64,000 nt of DNA, from assembly GCA_001464055.1 (NCBI GenBank), contig LNET01000073.1, positions 78,950-142,949 on the forward strand, given 5' to 3'. The notes under the pieces are model-generated. The model was given only the letters and a program-made list of their open reading frames with translations, made no database searches and was not told where the DNA came from. Origin of the DNA: Burkholderiales bacterium Ga0077543. GTDB taxonomy: Bacteria; Pseudomonadota; Gammaproteobacteria; Burkholderiales; Burkholderiaceae_C. Below are positions 1 through 9,236 of the stretch, in pieces. The position numbers and the translations under genes are program-made. The stretch's first letter is position 1. Every line of letters starts with the position of its first letter.

Positions 1-1065
1 GCCGACCCGGCGTCCCGAACGCAGGCGCAATACCGGGCCTTCGCCGCGCAGGTGCGCAAGGCGCAAGCCCTGGGTTTTGCCCTGCCCAGCACCCGGGCGC
101 CCTGGACACCCGCGCACGCCGCGCTCGACCGCTTGTCGTTCAGCGACTGGCTCGCCCACGAAGGCCTGGACGACGAGCGCCTGCGCTGGTTCCTGGACTA
201 TTGCTGCCGCGACGATTACGGCGCCGGGCTGCAGCAGGTGTCGGCCTGGGCCGGGCTGCACTATTTCGCCAGCCGGCATGGCTTTGCGGCCCCGGGCGAG
301 CGCGAGGTCGAGGCCTCGGCGGCTGTCTTCACCTGGCCCGAGGGCAATGCCTGGCTGGTGCGGCACCTGGTCATGCCGCTGGCCGGCCGTCTGCACACCG
401 GCAGAGCGGTGCTTCAGGTCGACGAAGGCCGCCACGGCGTGCAGGTGCTGGCCTGGGACGAACAGGCCGGGCAGCTCGAGTCCTGGCGCGCCGGCCGGGT
501 GGTACTGGCGGTACCGGTGTTCGTCGCGGCGCGGTTGCTCGCGCGGCCGCCCGCAGCGCTGTCGGCGGCGGCCGCGACGCTGCGCTATGCACCCTGGCTG
601 GTGGCCAATCTGCAGCTCGATCAGCCGCTGCTGGAGCGTCCTGGCGCCTCGCCCAGCTGGGACAACGTGCCTTATGGCGGCACCGCGCTCGGCTGGGTCG
701 ACGCCATGCACCAGACGCTGCGCCACCGGTCCGGGCCGACGGTGCTGACGGCGTACCGCAGCCTGCTGCCAGGCGACCGCGCGGCGCTGCTGCAGGGCCG
801 TGCCGAAGACTGGGCTGCGGCTGCCTTGGCCGAGATCATCGCGGTGCACCCGGACCTGCCGCGCCGCCTGCGCCAGGTCGACCTGATGCGCTGGGGCCAT
901 GCAATGGCCATTCCGGCCCCGGGTGTGCGCAGCAGCGTGCAGGCGGGTGCCCTGGCTGCATTGCGCCAGGCCCGGGGCCGCGTGCGCTTCGCCCACGGTG
1001 ACCTGAGCGGCAGTTCGGTGTTCGAGGAAGCCTTCACCCTGGGCCACGGCGTGGCCCAGGGGTGA
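1..1065 (+). CDS. FAD-dependent oxidoreductase, C-terminal part (truncated by window edge)
   Basis: The frame is open from base 1, so the real start lies upstream and the GTG at 52 is probably internal; 354 residues are visible. They look like the substrate-binding and C-terminal FAD-contacting half of the flavin amine oxidase / phytoene-desaturase-like superfamily. A late HGDLSGSSVFEEAF segment sits where these enzymes close the FAD site. The N-terminal dinucleotide-binding motif is outside the window, so substrate and cofactor cannot be judged. The stop is 5 bp from the end of convergent pilY1 with no room for a separate terminator. A hydroxysqualene dehydroxylase or amine oxidase would be equally compatible. 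Confidence 0.7.
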   Translation, partial: ADPASRTQAQYRAFAAQVRKAQALGFALPSTRAPWTPAHAALDRLSFSDWLAHEGLDDERLRWFLDYCCRDDYGAGLQQVSAWAGLHYFASRHGFAAPGEREVEASAAVFTWPEGNAWLVRHLVMPLAGRLHTGRAVLQVDEGRHGVQVLAWDEQAGQLESWRAGRVVLAVPVFVAARLLARPPAALSAAAATLRYAPWLVANLQLDQPLLERPGASPSWDNVPYGGTALGWVDAMHQTLRHRSGPTVLTAYRSLLPGDRAALLQGRAEDWAAAALAEIIAVHPDLPRRLRQVDLMRWGHAMAIPAPGVRSSVQAGALAALRQARGRVRFAHGDLSGSSVFEEAFTLGHGVAQG

Positions 1066-1070
1066 AAGCA

Positions 1071-4000
1071 TCAGTCCGCCAGCGTCAGCTCGCGCCAGTT
1101 CAGCCGGCGCACGCCAGCGCTGACGGGCCATTCGCCTTTGGGAGAAGTGGCGCCGCCCTTGTCGTCGCTGCCGATCAGCCTGAGCTTGCCGTCGACGCTG
1201 TAGAAGCGCAGGTCGACGACGACGCCGCTGAGTGCCGTGTTGTAGCTGATGACCGCATCGCCGCTTCTCAGCACGCTTTGGCCGCTGCCCAGGTCGATGG
1301 CGTAGATCCGGCTGATGCCCGAGGGTGAACACACGTCACCCGAGGGCACCATCGCCGCGAAGGCGACCGTTCCCAGGAAGGCCGTGCTGTCGGTGATCAC
1401 GCGCCAGCCCGAGCCGCCCGTGACGGTGCCCAGGTCCAGCCACCAGCCGATCTGGCTCGACAGGTCGAGGGTGATCTTCTGCGTCAGGTCGGTCAGCTTC
1501 AGCAGTCGGTTGCCTGGGCCCGAATTGCGGATCGGGAAACTCATGCCCGCGGGCAGCGTGGCGGCCGTGTTGAAGACATTGCCGGTGCCGTCGATGATGG
1601 CGTAGAAGCCTTGCGGCTGGGTGTTGCCGATGTCGCTGTTGCCCAGCAGCTTGCCGCTGCCCACCGTGACGAAGCGGCGATTGGTCTTGGGCTGGATCAC
1701 GATCAGCGGGCGCGTGGTCACGGGCACCGGGTTGCCCACGGCGTCGGTCAGCTCGGCGATCTTGGTCGGGGCGGCGTAGGCACCGGTGGCCGGCCTCAGG
1801 TCCAGCCGCCACAGGTTGCCCAGCAGGTCGCCGAAGTACAGGCTTTCGGCGGTGAAGTCGGTGCGGTCGGGCAGGTAGGCCTGCACCTGCGACACGCCGG
1901 CCGGGTTGGAAGGCGTACCCACCCCGGTGCTGATCTTTTCGAGCAATGCGCCGGTGCGCGGGTTGACGATGAAGATATAGCCGATGCCGTCGGCGTTGTT
2001 GTGGCCCGACCCGAAGATCAGCACCCAGCCGTGCTTGCGCGTCTTCACGGCCGCCGGCTCACCGTAGGTGAAGCCCAGGTCGGCGTGGGTGAACTCCCAC
2101 ATCACCTTGTCCGCTGCCGCGGCTTCGGAACTGAACGCGCTGGGGTCGGTGACGTCGATGGCGAAGTACGCCCTGCCGCCCTTGCCCATGGCGCTGACCA
2201 GCACCGACCGCCAGTCCGGCGTGCCGGAGCCGCCCACGGTCCTGCCCAGGTCAATGTCGAACACGCCAATCGGGCCGTCGACCAGGTTCTTGTGCGTGAA
2301 GTCGGGGTCACCGCGATGCTGCAGACCGGTCTGGCCGGGCACGCCATTGGCGCCCTGGTAGATCGGGCCGGGCACGTAGGCGAAGACTTCCTGGCCGCCG
2401 TCGGCGGCCGTGACCGAGGCCTTGATGCCATGCAGTACACCTGCGTTGGTGCCGACGTAGACCATCGGTATGCGGTCCTTCCAGGTCGTGCGGAAGGCCG
2501 CGTAGCCGGGGTTGGTCGCAGCCGAGAACGGCGCCACCGGCGGTCCCACCGGCTTGGCCTTGGAGCCGACGATGTCGCCGACCGGACCGACGCGGGTGCG
2601 GTAGATCTTGGCGCTGCCGGTGGCCGTCGAATTCACTTCGTGCGTGGGGTCGCCACGCAGGTAGTTCAGGAAGTCGCTGCTGTCGTCGCCATCGCGGTAG
2701 ACGGTGTTCAGCGTGGCCAGCTGCGCGGCGGAGATGCTGTCGCTGCGGAAAGGCACGCCGTCGTTCGTGCTGGTGTTCCAGGTGATCATCCTGCGGTTGT
2801 CGTTCCAGCCCGTGCCGGCGATCTGGGCCGCCAGTTTCGCGCTGAAGTTCCAGGCGGCCACCTGCGAGGGGTTGCCTGTCGAGGCGTCGAAACTGGTGGT
2901 GTTGCCGGTGACTTCGCCCGTCCAGTTGCCCGAGTCGTAGCGTGATGCATAGCTGCCCACGCCTTCCAGCGCCACCTGGGGCAACGCGGTCGAGAACGAA
3001 GTGGTGAAGGCCTGCAGCTGAGAAGCGATGTTGGCGAAGGCGCGGGTCAGGCCGGCCACCATCTGGTCGGGGCGCGACGCCGTGAAGTAGGTGTCGGGGC
3101 GGTCCTGGGTGCCCACCTTCTCGCCCGTGGTCGACCACCACTCCATCGGAATGTCGGTGGTGCGGGTGTACGGGTCGAAGTTGTCGGGGGCCTTGAAGCC
3201 GCCGTACTTCGCTGCCAGATAGAACTGGTTGTTGGCCTTGTAGTTCTGGTACTCCAGGATGTCCAGCCAATACGTCTGCACCGTCTGCTTGTTCTTGGTC
3301 TTGGGCACCGCAGGGTTGTCCGGGCGGATGTCCTTGGTGTTGGCGTCGTAGGCGATGCCCGCCATCAGGGCCGAGTTGTTGTTGCAGCAGCCGCCCCAGT
3401 TCAGGGTGTTGCCGGCGGTTGCCCCCAGGCCGTGCAGCGCACCCAGCTTGTTGGTGGCGGCCACCGCGTCGACCGTGGTGTCTGCCACCACCGCCGAAGG
3501 CTTGGCGGGCTCGCTGGCCGAACTGGTCGGTCCCGGCACGTTCTTGTCGGCATGGCTGTTGACGTCGCCGATGCCCAGCACGAAGTTCCTCTGGCAGCTG
3601 TACTGGATCGGGTCGTCCCATTCGGTGATCACCGGGAACCCGTCCACCCAGACTCGGTTCGTGTTGGTGTCGGCGGATTTCGCCGTCCATTCGGGCACGT
3701 TGCCGAGGTTCTTGAAATAGCGGATCGCGGCGTAGTACAGCTCTCCGACCGGGTCGAAGGTCTTGTAATTGCCTGGCGTGATTTGCCCGAACTTGTTCAG
3801 GTAGTTGATGACGCCGCTGTTGGTGACGGGGGTGCCGAACAGGGTGGCGGTGTCGCTGGCGTCGGTGTCGTCGGGGTTGACGATGAGGATGCCGGTGTCA
3901 GGGTCCCATTCGCGGTCGGCATTGCTGGTCGCTGGCAGCGTCGGAATGGTGATGGTCGGGCCGACGAACTTCTGCCGCGCGCGCAGCACGCCGCCGTCGC

Positions 4001-4862
4001 GCTGGATGTTGCTGTCGTTCAGGTAGCCGAAGGCGCTGTAGCGGATGCGTTCCGAATACTGCTGCAGCAGCCCGGTGGGCTTGTAGCTGCCGTTCGGGTA
4101 GGCGGTGCAGTTGCTTTCCAGGGGGCCGGCCGTGGCGATGTTGCTGTCGCAGACCTTGACGCGCACGCTCACTTCATAGACCGTGGCGCCGTCGACGGCC
4201 ACCGCCGGGTTGTAGGCTGTAGGCGCGTTGTCGACGCCACCGGTGACGGTAAAGCGCATCCGGTTGCCCAGGCCCTGGATGCGCATGGCCATGCTGGCCC
4301 AGGCGTCGAAGGGGGTGTTGTCGGCCACCAGCGCCGCCGTGCCCAGCGAGCGGTTGGGGAAGTTGCCGGTGCCGCCCTGGCCGCTGGCCCAGGCTTTCTC
4401 GATGAAGGTCTCGGTCGTCGTGTCGCGCACGCGATAGCCGCCGGTCAGCGCCCAACGGAACGGGTCGATGGTCTGCATCGTCGCCCAGTTCAGGAAGTTG
4501 CCGCTCCACTTCGTGTTGTTGCTGCCAGTGCAGCTGCGGTTGGTGGCGCTGCCTGCGGGCTGGAAATGGCGGTCGGCCTCGGTCTCGCTGAAGACGTAGG
4601 TGTAGCACTTGGCCGGATCGAAGTAGCCCAGGTAGGTGTTGGCCGCGCTGTAGGTGTTGCCCGTGTGGGCGACGCTGACGGCGGTGGGGAATTCCACGCT
4701 CAGGGCCAAGGCCAGGTTGCCCGGCACGCTGGTATTGGTGAAGACGGGTTGGTCGGCCAGTTGCGTCTGCGCTGCGGCCGGTGCGTGCAAAGCGGCGGCC
4801 AGGGCAGCCAGCATCAGGAGCGCGCTGCAGCGCTGGGGAGCTGTGTGTCGCAGAAGGTTCAT
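1071..4862 (-). CDS. pilY1: PilY1/PilC-type pilus tip protein
   Basis: Large secreted protein (1263 aa) that in type IV pilus systems works at the pilus tip as adhesin and assembly factor together with minor pilins. I chose the ATG at 4862 because it gives MNLLRHTAPQR followed by a hydrophobic core ending AAAQ, a clear Sec signal, 25 bp after pilX. The C-terminal third carries PilY1 beta-propeller hallmarks: PMVYVGTNAGVLHGI, a FDIDLG strand, LYFGDLLGNLWRLDL and VTVGSGKLL. Unlike P. aeruginosa PilY1, the N-terminal half shows no von Willebrand A DxSxS metal site. Last gene of the minor pilin operon. Family call is secure; ligand is unknown. Confidence 0.93.
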   Translation of the reverse strand: MNLLRHTAPQRCSALLMLAALAAALHAPAAAQTQLADQPVFTNTSVPGNLALALSVEFPTAVSVAHTGNTYSAANTYLGYFDPAKCYTYVFSETEADRHFQPAGSATNRSCTGSNNTKWSGNFLNWATMQTIDPFRWALTGGYRVRDTTTETFIEKAWASGQGGTGNFPNRSLGTAALVADNTPFDAWASMAMRIQGLGNRMRFTVTGGVDNAPTAYNPAVAVDGATVYEVSVRVKVCDSNIATAGPLESNCTAYPNGSYKPTGLLQQYSERIRYSAFGYLNDSNIQRDGGVLRARQKFVGPTITIPTLPATSNADREWDPDTGILIVNPDDTDASDTATLFGTPVTNSGVINYLNKFGQITPGNYKTFDPVGELYYAAIRYFKNLGNVPEWTAKSADTNTNRVWVDGFPVITEWDDPIQYSCQRNFVLGIGDVNSHADKNVPGPTSSASEPAKPSAVVADTTVDAVAATNKLGALHGLGATAGNTLNWGGCCNNNSALMAGIAYDANTKDIRPDNPAVPKTKNKQTVQTYWLDILEYQNYKANNQFYLAAKYGGFKAPDNFDPYTRTTDIPMEWWSTTGEKVGTQDRPDTYFTASRPDQMVAGLTRAFANIASQLQAFTTSFSTALPQVALEGVGSYASRYDSGNWTGEVTGNTTSFDASTGNPSQVAAWNFSAKLAAQIAGTGWNDNRRMITWNTSTNDGVPFRSDSISAAQLATLNTVYRDGDDSSDFLNYLRGDPTHEVNSTATGSAKIYRTRVGPVGDIVGSKAKPVGPPVAPFSAATNPGYAAFRTTWKDRIPMVYVGTNAGVLHGIKASVTAADGGQEVFAYVPGPIYQGANGVPGQTGLQHRGDPDFTHKNLVDGPIGVFDIDLGRTVGGSGTPDWRSVLVSAMGKGGRAYFAIDVTDPSAFSSEAAAADKVMWEFTHADLGFTYGEPAAVKTRKHGWVLIFGSGHNNADGIGYIFIVNPRTGALLEKISTGVGTPSNPAGVSQVQAYLPDRTDFTAESLYFGDLLGNLWRLDLRPATGAYAAPTKIAELTDAVGNPVPVTTRPLIVIQPKTNRRFVTVGSGKLLGNSDIGNTQPQGFYAIIDGTGNVFNTAATLPAGMSFPIRNSGPGNRLLKLTDLTQKITLDLSSQIGWWLDLGTVTGGSGWRVITDSTAFLGTVAFAAMVPSGDVCSPSGISRIYAIDLGSGQSVLRSGDAVISYNTALSGVVVDLRFYSVDGKLRLIGSDDKGGATSPKGEWPVSAGVRRLNWRELTLAD

Positions 4863-4887
4863 GATGGGCTTTCGGGTGGGCTCGCTG

Positions 4888-5526
4888 CTACAGCGTGAAG
4901 GTGGTCTGGAAAAAGGCCTGGGTCTGGCGCGGTCCGTCGACACGGATCGACAGGCGGAAGACCACCTGTTGCGGCACCGCGCCGGCACCGCCTGCGCTGC
5001 CGAAGGCGGCATTCAGCGGGTCGCTGGAGTTGGCGCTGTTGGATACGCTGCTGTCGGCCATCGTGCAGTGGCTGGCCTCGGCCACGCCGGTGTTGCCGCA
5101 CAGGCGGTCGACGACGTAGCGCACCGTGACACCCATGTCCGCAATGACGATGTCTTGCGCAGCCGTCCCCACCAGGGCAAAGGCCGTGTTGTCGACCAGC
5201 GCCACCGGCAGGCCCTGCGCCGTGATCTCGTTGCCGGTGAACTGGGTGGCGCGGTAGTTGCGCGCCACGCTGTTGTTCCGCCGCAGTACTTCGGTGCCGA
5301 GGGCGCCGCCGTCCATCAGCGCCAGCACCTCGACCATGGCGCGCTCGCCCTGGTTGGTCAGGTCGCGCTTGAAGCCCAGGTTGCCGGCATTGGCCAGGCT
5401 GCTGTTCATCGAACGCACCATGGCCACGGCACCGATGAGCATGATGACCAGGGCGATGAGACCGAAGATGATGACGACGCCGCGCTGTCTGTTGCGGGCT
5501 GGCATGGGCATGGATGGGCGCTTCAT
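4888..5526 (-). CDS. pilX: PilX-like minor pilin assembly protein
   Basis: 212 aa. The N-terminus RQRGVVIIFGLIALVIMLIG is a class III (prepilin-type) leader followed by a transmembrane helix, as in PilX, which primes pilus assembly with PilV, PilW, FimT and PilE. The segment NSSLANAGNLGFKRDLTNQGER matches the helical neck typical of PilX N-terminal domains (allowing that this string is read as two parts, NSSLANAGN and LGFKRDLTNQGER). Cysteines in the distal half could form a disulfide. It starts 10 bp after pilW and ends 25 bp before pilY1, so it is surely cotranscribed with both. The glutamate at mature position 5 is absent, as in other PilX-type proteins. Confidence 0.85.
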   Translation of the reverse strand: MKRPSMPMPARNRQRGVVIIFGLIALVIMLIGAVAMVRSMNSSLANAGNLGFKRDLTNQGERAMVEVLALMDGGALGTEVLRRNNSVARNYRATQFTGNEITAQGLPVALVDNTAFALVGTAAQDIVIADMGVTVRYVVDRLCGNTGVAEASHCTMADSSVSNSANSSDPLNAAFGSAGGAGAVPQQVVFRLSIRVDGPRQTQAFFQTTFTL

Positions 5527-5536
5527 GGGCAGGGCC

Positions 5537-6718
5537 TCAGGGTCGCTGCGTCAACATGGCGTTGCGCAGGGGAACAGTGAAGTCAAGCACGCGATAGCGC
5601 AGCTTGCGATCATCGGCGGCAATGTCGTGGGTGGTACGCAGGGCCACCGGCAGGTCGTCGAACAGGGCCAGGCTGGCTGGCGAGATGTCCTGCTTTTCGG
5701 GGGTGTTGTTGCGCATCACCAGGGCCACGCGCACCGAGATGATCCGGCTCAGCGCCAGGCCCGACGCCGCGCTGCCGTCCATCAGCGTGGCGGCGCTCCA
5801 GGCCGGGTCGGCCGGGCTCTGCCAGCTGTCGATGCGGCCATCGTCATTGGTGTCCACGCCGTAGCGGGCGCGCAGGTCGACGACGCCGTCGGAAATCGGC
5901 ACCACGTCGTTGGTGTTGTCCAGGCGCAGCAGGTCGTAGCTGACCAGGGTGTTGGTGTCGGCCACGCCCAGCAGCTGGAAAGAAGGGCGGTTGCCCGCCT
6001 CGTTGCCCAGCGGCGCCACCCAGGCGCGGCGCAGGGTGCCGATGGAATCGACGTCGACACCCCCCAGCGTCGCCGCGTAGAAGTTTCCGCCCAGGTCCAG
6101 TTCCTGTTGGCCGACCGCACCGGCGAACGGCGTCACCACCTGCTGCAGCAGGCAGGGACTGGGGTTGCCAGTGGCATCGACTTCCTGGATCACCGTGACC
6201 AGGTCGCCACCCCGCAAGCCCAGGGTCACGGGGATGAACAGTCGCGCGTTGGTGGGGGGGATCGTCAGCACCGGCAGCGGCGCTTCGCCCAGCCCGGACG
6301 AGCCGGCCTGGACGATCAGCACGTCCGACCCGCCAGCCCCGGTACCGGCCTGCACCACCAGCGGCGCCATCCGCAAGGCCAGGGGAACAGCGCCGAACGG
6401 CGCCGGGTAGGCCGCGGCGCGGGGCAGGAAAACGCCCAGCCCGTCGCGTCGCGCCTGCAATGAGCAGCCGTAGGAATCGCGCCAGCTCTGCGCGAAGCCC
6501 GAGCCGGCGCTGCGCAGCGTGCGGTCCAGCGTGTAGGCCAGGAAGGCGCCGCTGTTGGACGCGTCGTTGGTCGAGGTGAGCGAACGCCGGTTCGATTCGC
6601 TGCGGATCAGCATCGTCGTGATGGCCAGGGTCAGCGCCATGCCGATGGTCACGGCCACCAGCAGTTCGATCAACGTGAAGCCGTGCCGGAACCCGCGCCT
6701 GGAGGTGTTGCTTCTCAT
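5537..6718 (-). CDS. pilW: PilW-like minor pilin
   Basis: 393 aa from the ATG at 6718, which overlaps the pilV stop in an ATGA junction and so fixes the start. The N-terminus RRGFRHGFTLIELLVAVTIG is a canonical prepilin signal: cleavage after Gly, Phe at +1, Glu at +5, then a hydrophobic helix. Length and position between pilV and pilX are typical of PilW, the large minor pilin that joins the initiation complex at the pilus tip. The open frame continues upstream of 6718, but that part overlaps pilV and looks non-coding. Function is inferred from family and operon. Confidence 0.9.
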   Translation of the reverse strand: MRSNTSRRGFRHGFTLIELLVAVTIGMALTLAITTMLIRSESNRRSLTSTNDASNSGAFLAYTLDRTLRSAGSGFAQSWRDSYGCSLQARRDGLGVFLPRAAAYPAPFGAVPLALRMAPLVVQAGTGAGGSDVLIVQAGSSGLGEAPLPVLTIPPTNARLFIPVTLGLRGGDLVTVIQEVDATGNPSPCLLQQVVTPFAGAVGQQELDLGGNFYAATLGGVDVDSIGTLRRAWVAPLGNEAGNRPSFQLLGVADTNTLVSYDLLRLDNTNDVVPISDGVVDLRARYGVDTNDDGRIDSWQSPADPAWSAATLMDGSAASGLALSRIISVRVALVMRNNTPEKQDISPASLALFDDLPVALRTTHDIAADDRKLRYRVLDFTVPLRNAMLTQRP

Positions 6719-7107
6719 GGGATCAGCACCTCGGTGATGTAGCGCGACGGCGGGCTGTCTGCCGGCTGCCCGGGTGGCACCCAGGTGATCATGATGCGGG
6801 CCACGTCGCCGTTGACCACGACCGTGCCCAGGCCACCGGGCAGGCCGCCCGCAGTGGCGTCGGCGACCCGGGCGGCCCAGGCGTCGATGACAGCGGCGTC
6901 GAGGTTCTGGGTGTCGTTGTTCCACATCGTCGACGCCATCTCGCCGGCCAGCAGCGCCGCGCGGTTGCTGTCCTCGGCGTTCACCGAAACCTGCATGGCC
7001 CGCGCCTGCAGACCCACCAGGCCCAGCAGCCCGAAGGAAAACAGGACGATGACGACCAGCACCTCGATCAGCGAGACGCCGCGTGCGCGCTTGTTGCGGT
7101 TCTTCAT
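6715..7107 (-). CDS. pilV: PilV-like minor pilin
   Basis: 130 aa from MKNRNKRARGVSLIEVLVVI, with prepilin cleavage after Gly and Glu at +5 (GVSLIE). An in-frame ATG 15 bp upstream (7122) would overlap the fimT end; I prefer 7107 because it leaves a normal short basic leader, but neither start has a strong ribosome site. The 3' end overlaps pilW by 4 nt (ATGA), evidence for translational coupling. PilV is one of the tip minor pilins that connect PilY1 to the pilus. Confidence 0.88.
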   Translation of the reverse strand: MKNRNKRARGVSLIEVLVVIVLFSFGLLGLVGLQARAMQVSVNAEDSNRAALLAGEMASTMWNNDTQNLDAAVIDAWAARVADATAGGLPGGLGTVVVNGDVARIMITWVPPGQPADSPPSRYITEVLIP

Positions 7108-7109
7108 GG

Positions 7110-7703
7110 TCAGGGAGTGCATCCGTCAGGGCCGGTGCCGTCGACCAGGCACATGCGCACCTGGCCGCCCAAAGCGACCGTGACATTGAGCGTGCGTTCG
7201 GCGCCCGGGGCGGCGACGACATAGGTACGCTGCAGGGCTGGTGCCTCGCAGGTCTGGTCGCCGACGACGTTGTTGGGGTTGGCGGCCAGGCGCCCGGCGG
7301 AGTTGAAGCACAGCACGCGTGGCCCGGTCACGGTGACGCCTGCGGCCACATCGCTGAGCACGCCGCATTGCACGGCTTCGGCGTCTTCGCCCACGAACAG
7401 TGGCACGGTGCGGATGGCCCAGTGCGGTCCGGCGGCGCTGCTCGTCGCCGCGGTCGTGCATTCGCGGCTGTCGGTGCGGAAGAAGGCAATCTGGCGGTTG
7501 CGGCGCACGGCTTCTGCCTGGGCATAGCGCAGGCCGTTCTGCAGGGAGTCGCTCACCGTGCGCACCTGGGCATTGCGTGTCCACGTTCCGAACGCGGGCG
7601 CTGCCAGGCTGAGCAACAGCGCCAGCAGTGCGATGGTCACCATCACTTCCACCATCGAGAAGCCGCGACGGGTCCGTGGCAGCCGCAGGGCCGGAATCAG
7701 CAC
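7110..7703 (-). CDS. fimT: FimT/GspH-type minor pseudopilin
   Basis: 197 aa when started at the GTG at 7703, which overlaps the pilE stop by 7 nt. This yields a leader ending PRTRRG before [18 protein letters not shown], a class III signal with Glu at +5. The body has the FimT/GspH layout: neck helix ([14 protein letters not shown]) and a cysteine-containing beta-rich C-terminus. FimT proteins act in pilus biogenesis and in some species bind DNA for uptake. The start is inferred from the signal peptide because no ATG lies in the right place. Cotranscribed with pilE and pilV. Confidence 0.85.
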   Translation of the reverse strand: MLIPALRLPRTRRGFSMVEVMVTIALLALLLSLAAPAFGTWTRNAQVRTVSDSLQNGLRYAQAEAVRRNRQIAFFRTDSRECTTAATSSAAGPHWAIRTVPLFVGEDAEAVQCGVLSDVAAGVTVTGPRVLCFNSAGRLAANPNNVVGDQTCEAPALQRTYVVAAPGAERTLNVTVALGGQVRMCLVDGTGPDGCTP

Positions 7704-8152
7704 GTCTGGCCCTTCTTGGTGATCCAGGCCGTGGCGCAGGTGGCGTAGCCAGTGGCAGCGGCCGTGGTCGCGCGCACGTCGGCCTGGTTGATGGTGAAGG
7801 TGAAGCCGCTGACGCTGCCGCTGCCCACGGCCTGCAGCACGAAGGTGGTGGCGGCCGGGGCAACCGGGCAACTGACCAGGAACGCGCCGAAGCGGCGCGT
7901 GGCCTCATCGGCCTGGCAAGGGGTGGTGAAACCGTTGGCCGTGGCGTAGGTCCGGTTGTCCAGGAAATGGCGCTCCATCTGGGCGCGCACGCTGGACAGG
8001 CCGTTGGTGGCATCGGTCAGGCTGCCGCGGATGATGTAGTCGCGGTAGCTGGGGTAGGCCACGGCGGCCAGGATGCCGATGATGGCCACCACGATCATCA
8101 CTTCGATGAGCGTGAAGCCTGCGTGCGGGCGGAGTGTGCGGAATCTGTTCAT
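7697..8152 (-). CDS. pilE: Type IV pilin PilE (minor or major)
   Basis: 151 aa, starting [20 protein letters not shown] with a perfect prepilin peptidase site (G before FTLIE) and a hydrophobic helix through [17 protein letters not shown], the PilE signature. A C-terminal cysteine pair ([11 protein letters not shown] ... GQTC) can make the D-region loop. It is the first gene of the six-gene pilin operon; in many relatives pilE is at the 3' end, so the order is shifted here. Whether it is a minor pilin or a main subunit cannot be told without the rest of the genome. Confidence 0.9.
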   Translation of the reverse strand: MNRFRTLRPHAGFTLIEVMIVVAIIGILAAVAYPSYRDYIIRGSLTDATNGLSSVRAQMERHFLDNRTYATANGFTTPCQADEATRRFGAFLVSCPVAPAATTFVLQAVGSGSVSGFTFTINQADVRATTAAATGYATCATAWITKKGQTC

Positions 8153-8268
8153 GGCTGGCCGAAAGTGTGCTCAGGGCCCGCCGCTTCGAATCCTCGAAGA
8201 CAGGGGTTGATGTACGCCTTTCGACCGCTTCTCCGAGGACTTGAGGCCCACGGCGGGTCAAACCAGTC
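8153..8268 (-). promoter_or_regulatory. Presumed pilin-operon promoter region with small dyad
   Basis: The 116 bp between the PlcP-like gene end and pilE must hold the promoter for the pilin operon unless it is read through from upstream. I see no good -35/-10 pair and no GG-N10-GC sigma-54 signature. A perfect 6-bp inverted repeat (CTTCGA, 4-nt spacer, TCGAAG at 8184-8199) lies about 33 bp before the pilE start and is a candidate operator. Low confidence. Confidence 0.3.
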
Positions 8269-9186
8269 TCAAGTCTGAGGAACTTGTACCGAAATGTTGC
8301 TCCCGGCAACCGCCGCGCGCTTTCCCGACCAGTCCAGGATCTCCAGCCGACCGTCGGCGTGTTCGACCAGCGCGGTCAGGCTCTCGACCCAGTCGCCGTC
8401 GTTGCAATACAGCACGCCGCCGATGTGGCGCATCTCGGCATGGTGGATGTGGCCGCAGACCACGCCGTGCACGCCACGCTGGCGCGCTTCGCGCGCCACG
8501 GCTTCCTCGAAATCACTCACATAGCTGACGGCGCGCTTGACCTTCAGTTTCAGGTAGCGCGACAGGCTCCAGTACGGCAGCCCCAGCCGCGCCCTCCAGC
8601 CGTTCAGGCGGCTGTTGATGCGCAGCGTCAGCTCGTAAGCCCAGTCGCCCACATAGGCCAGCCACTTCGCGCACTGGATCACGCCGTCGAACAGGTCGCC
8701 GTGCGTCACCCACAGGCGCCGGCCGTCGGCCAGGGTGTGGATCCACTCTGGCGCGACGTCGATGCCACCGAAGTTGTGGTTCAGGTACTTTCGCGCGAAC
8801 TCGTCGTGGTTGCCGGGCACGAAGATCACTCGCGTGCCCTTGCGCGCCTTGCGCAGCAGTTTCTGCACCACGTCGTTGTGGGTCTGAGGCCAGTACCACT
8901 GCCGCCTGAGTTGCCAGCCGTCGATGATGTCGCCCACCAGGTACAGGGTTTCGCATTCGACGCTGCGCAGGAAGTCCAGCAGTGCGACGGCCTGGCAACC
9001 CGGCGTACCCAGGTGCAGGTCGGAGATCCACACCGTGCGCAGGCGGATCGGGCCAGCCGCGTCGTCGTCGCCATGTTCCTCGCGGGCGGGTGCGTCCGGG
9101 GGTGGCGACAGCGCCGGGCCTGCGATCAGGCCCCTTTGCGGAGGCTTTGCCGTTGTGGCCGGCGCGAAGAAGGCTTCTCGGAACAT
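8269..9186 (-). CDS. plcP: PlcP/LpxH-like metallophosphoesterase
   Basis: 305 aa calcineurin-type phosphoesterase with all five metal motifs in order: SDLHLG, VGDIID, PGNHDE, THGDLFD and CGHIHH. The text around them (RTVWISDLHLGTPGCQA, WYWPQTHNDVVQKLLRKARK) matches the family annotated as UDP-2,3-diacylglucosamine pyrophosphatase but shown in rhizobia and marine bacteria to be PlcP, which releases diacylglycerol from phospholipids under phosphate limitation. I chose ATG 9186 over TTG 9240; the first ~45 residues are low-complexity and the domain begins near residue 47. Third gene of the psd/GT28/plcP operon. PlcP versus LpxH cannot be settled by eye; context favours PlcP. Confidence 0.75.
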   Translation of the reverse strand: MFREAFFAPATTAKPPQRGLIAGPALSPPPDAPAREEHGDDDAAGPIRLRTVWISDLHLGTPGCQAVALLDFLRSVECETLYLVGDIIDGWQLRRQWYWPQTHNDVVQKLLRKARKGTRVIFVPGNHDEFARKYLNHNFGGIDVAPEWIHTLADGRRLWVTHGDLFDGVIQCAKWLAYVGDWAYELTLRINSRLNGWRARLGLPYWSLSRYLKLKVKRAVSYVSDFEEAVAREARQRGVHGVVCGHIHHAEMRHIGGVLYCNDGDWVESLTALVEHADGRLEILDWSGKRAAVAGSNISVQVPQT

Positions 9187-9236
9187 GCAGCTTGGATGCT
9201 GCGCCTGCGCTGCGACCGGCGCATGACAAAGCCACG

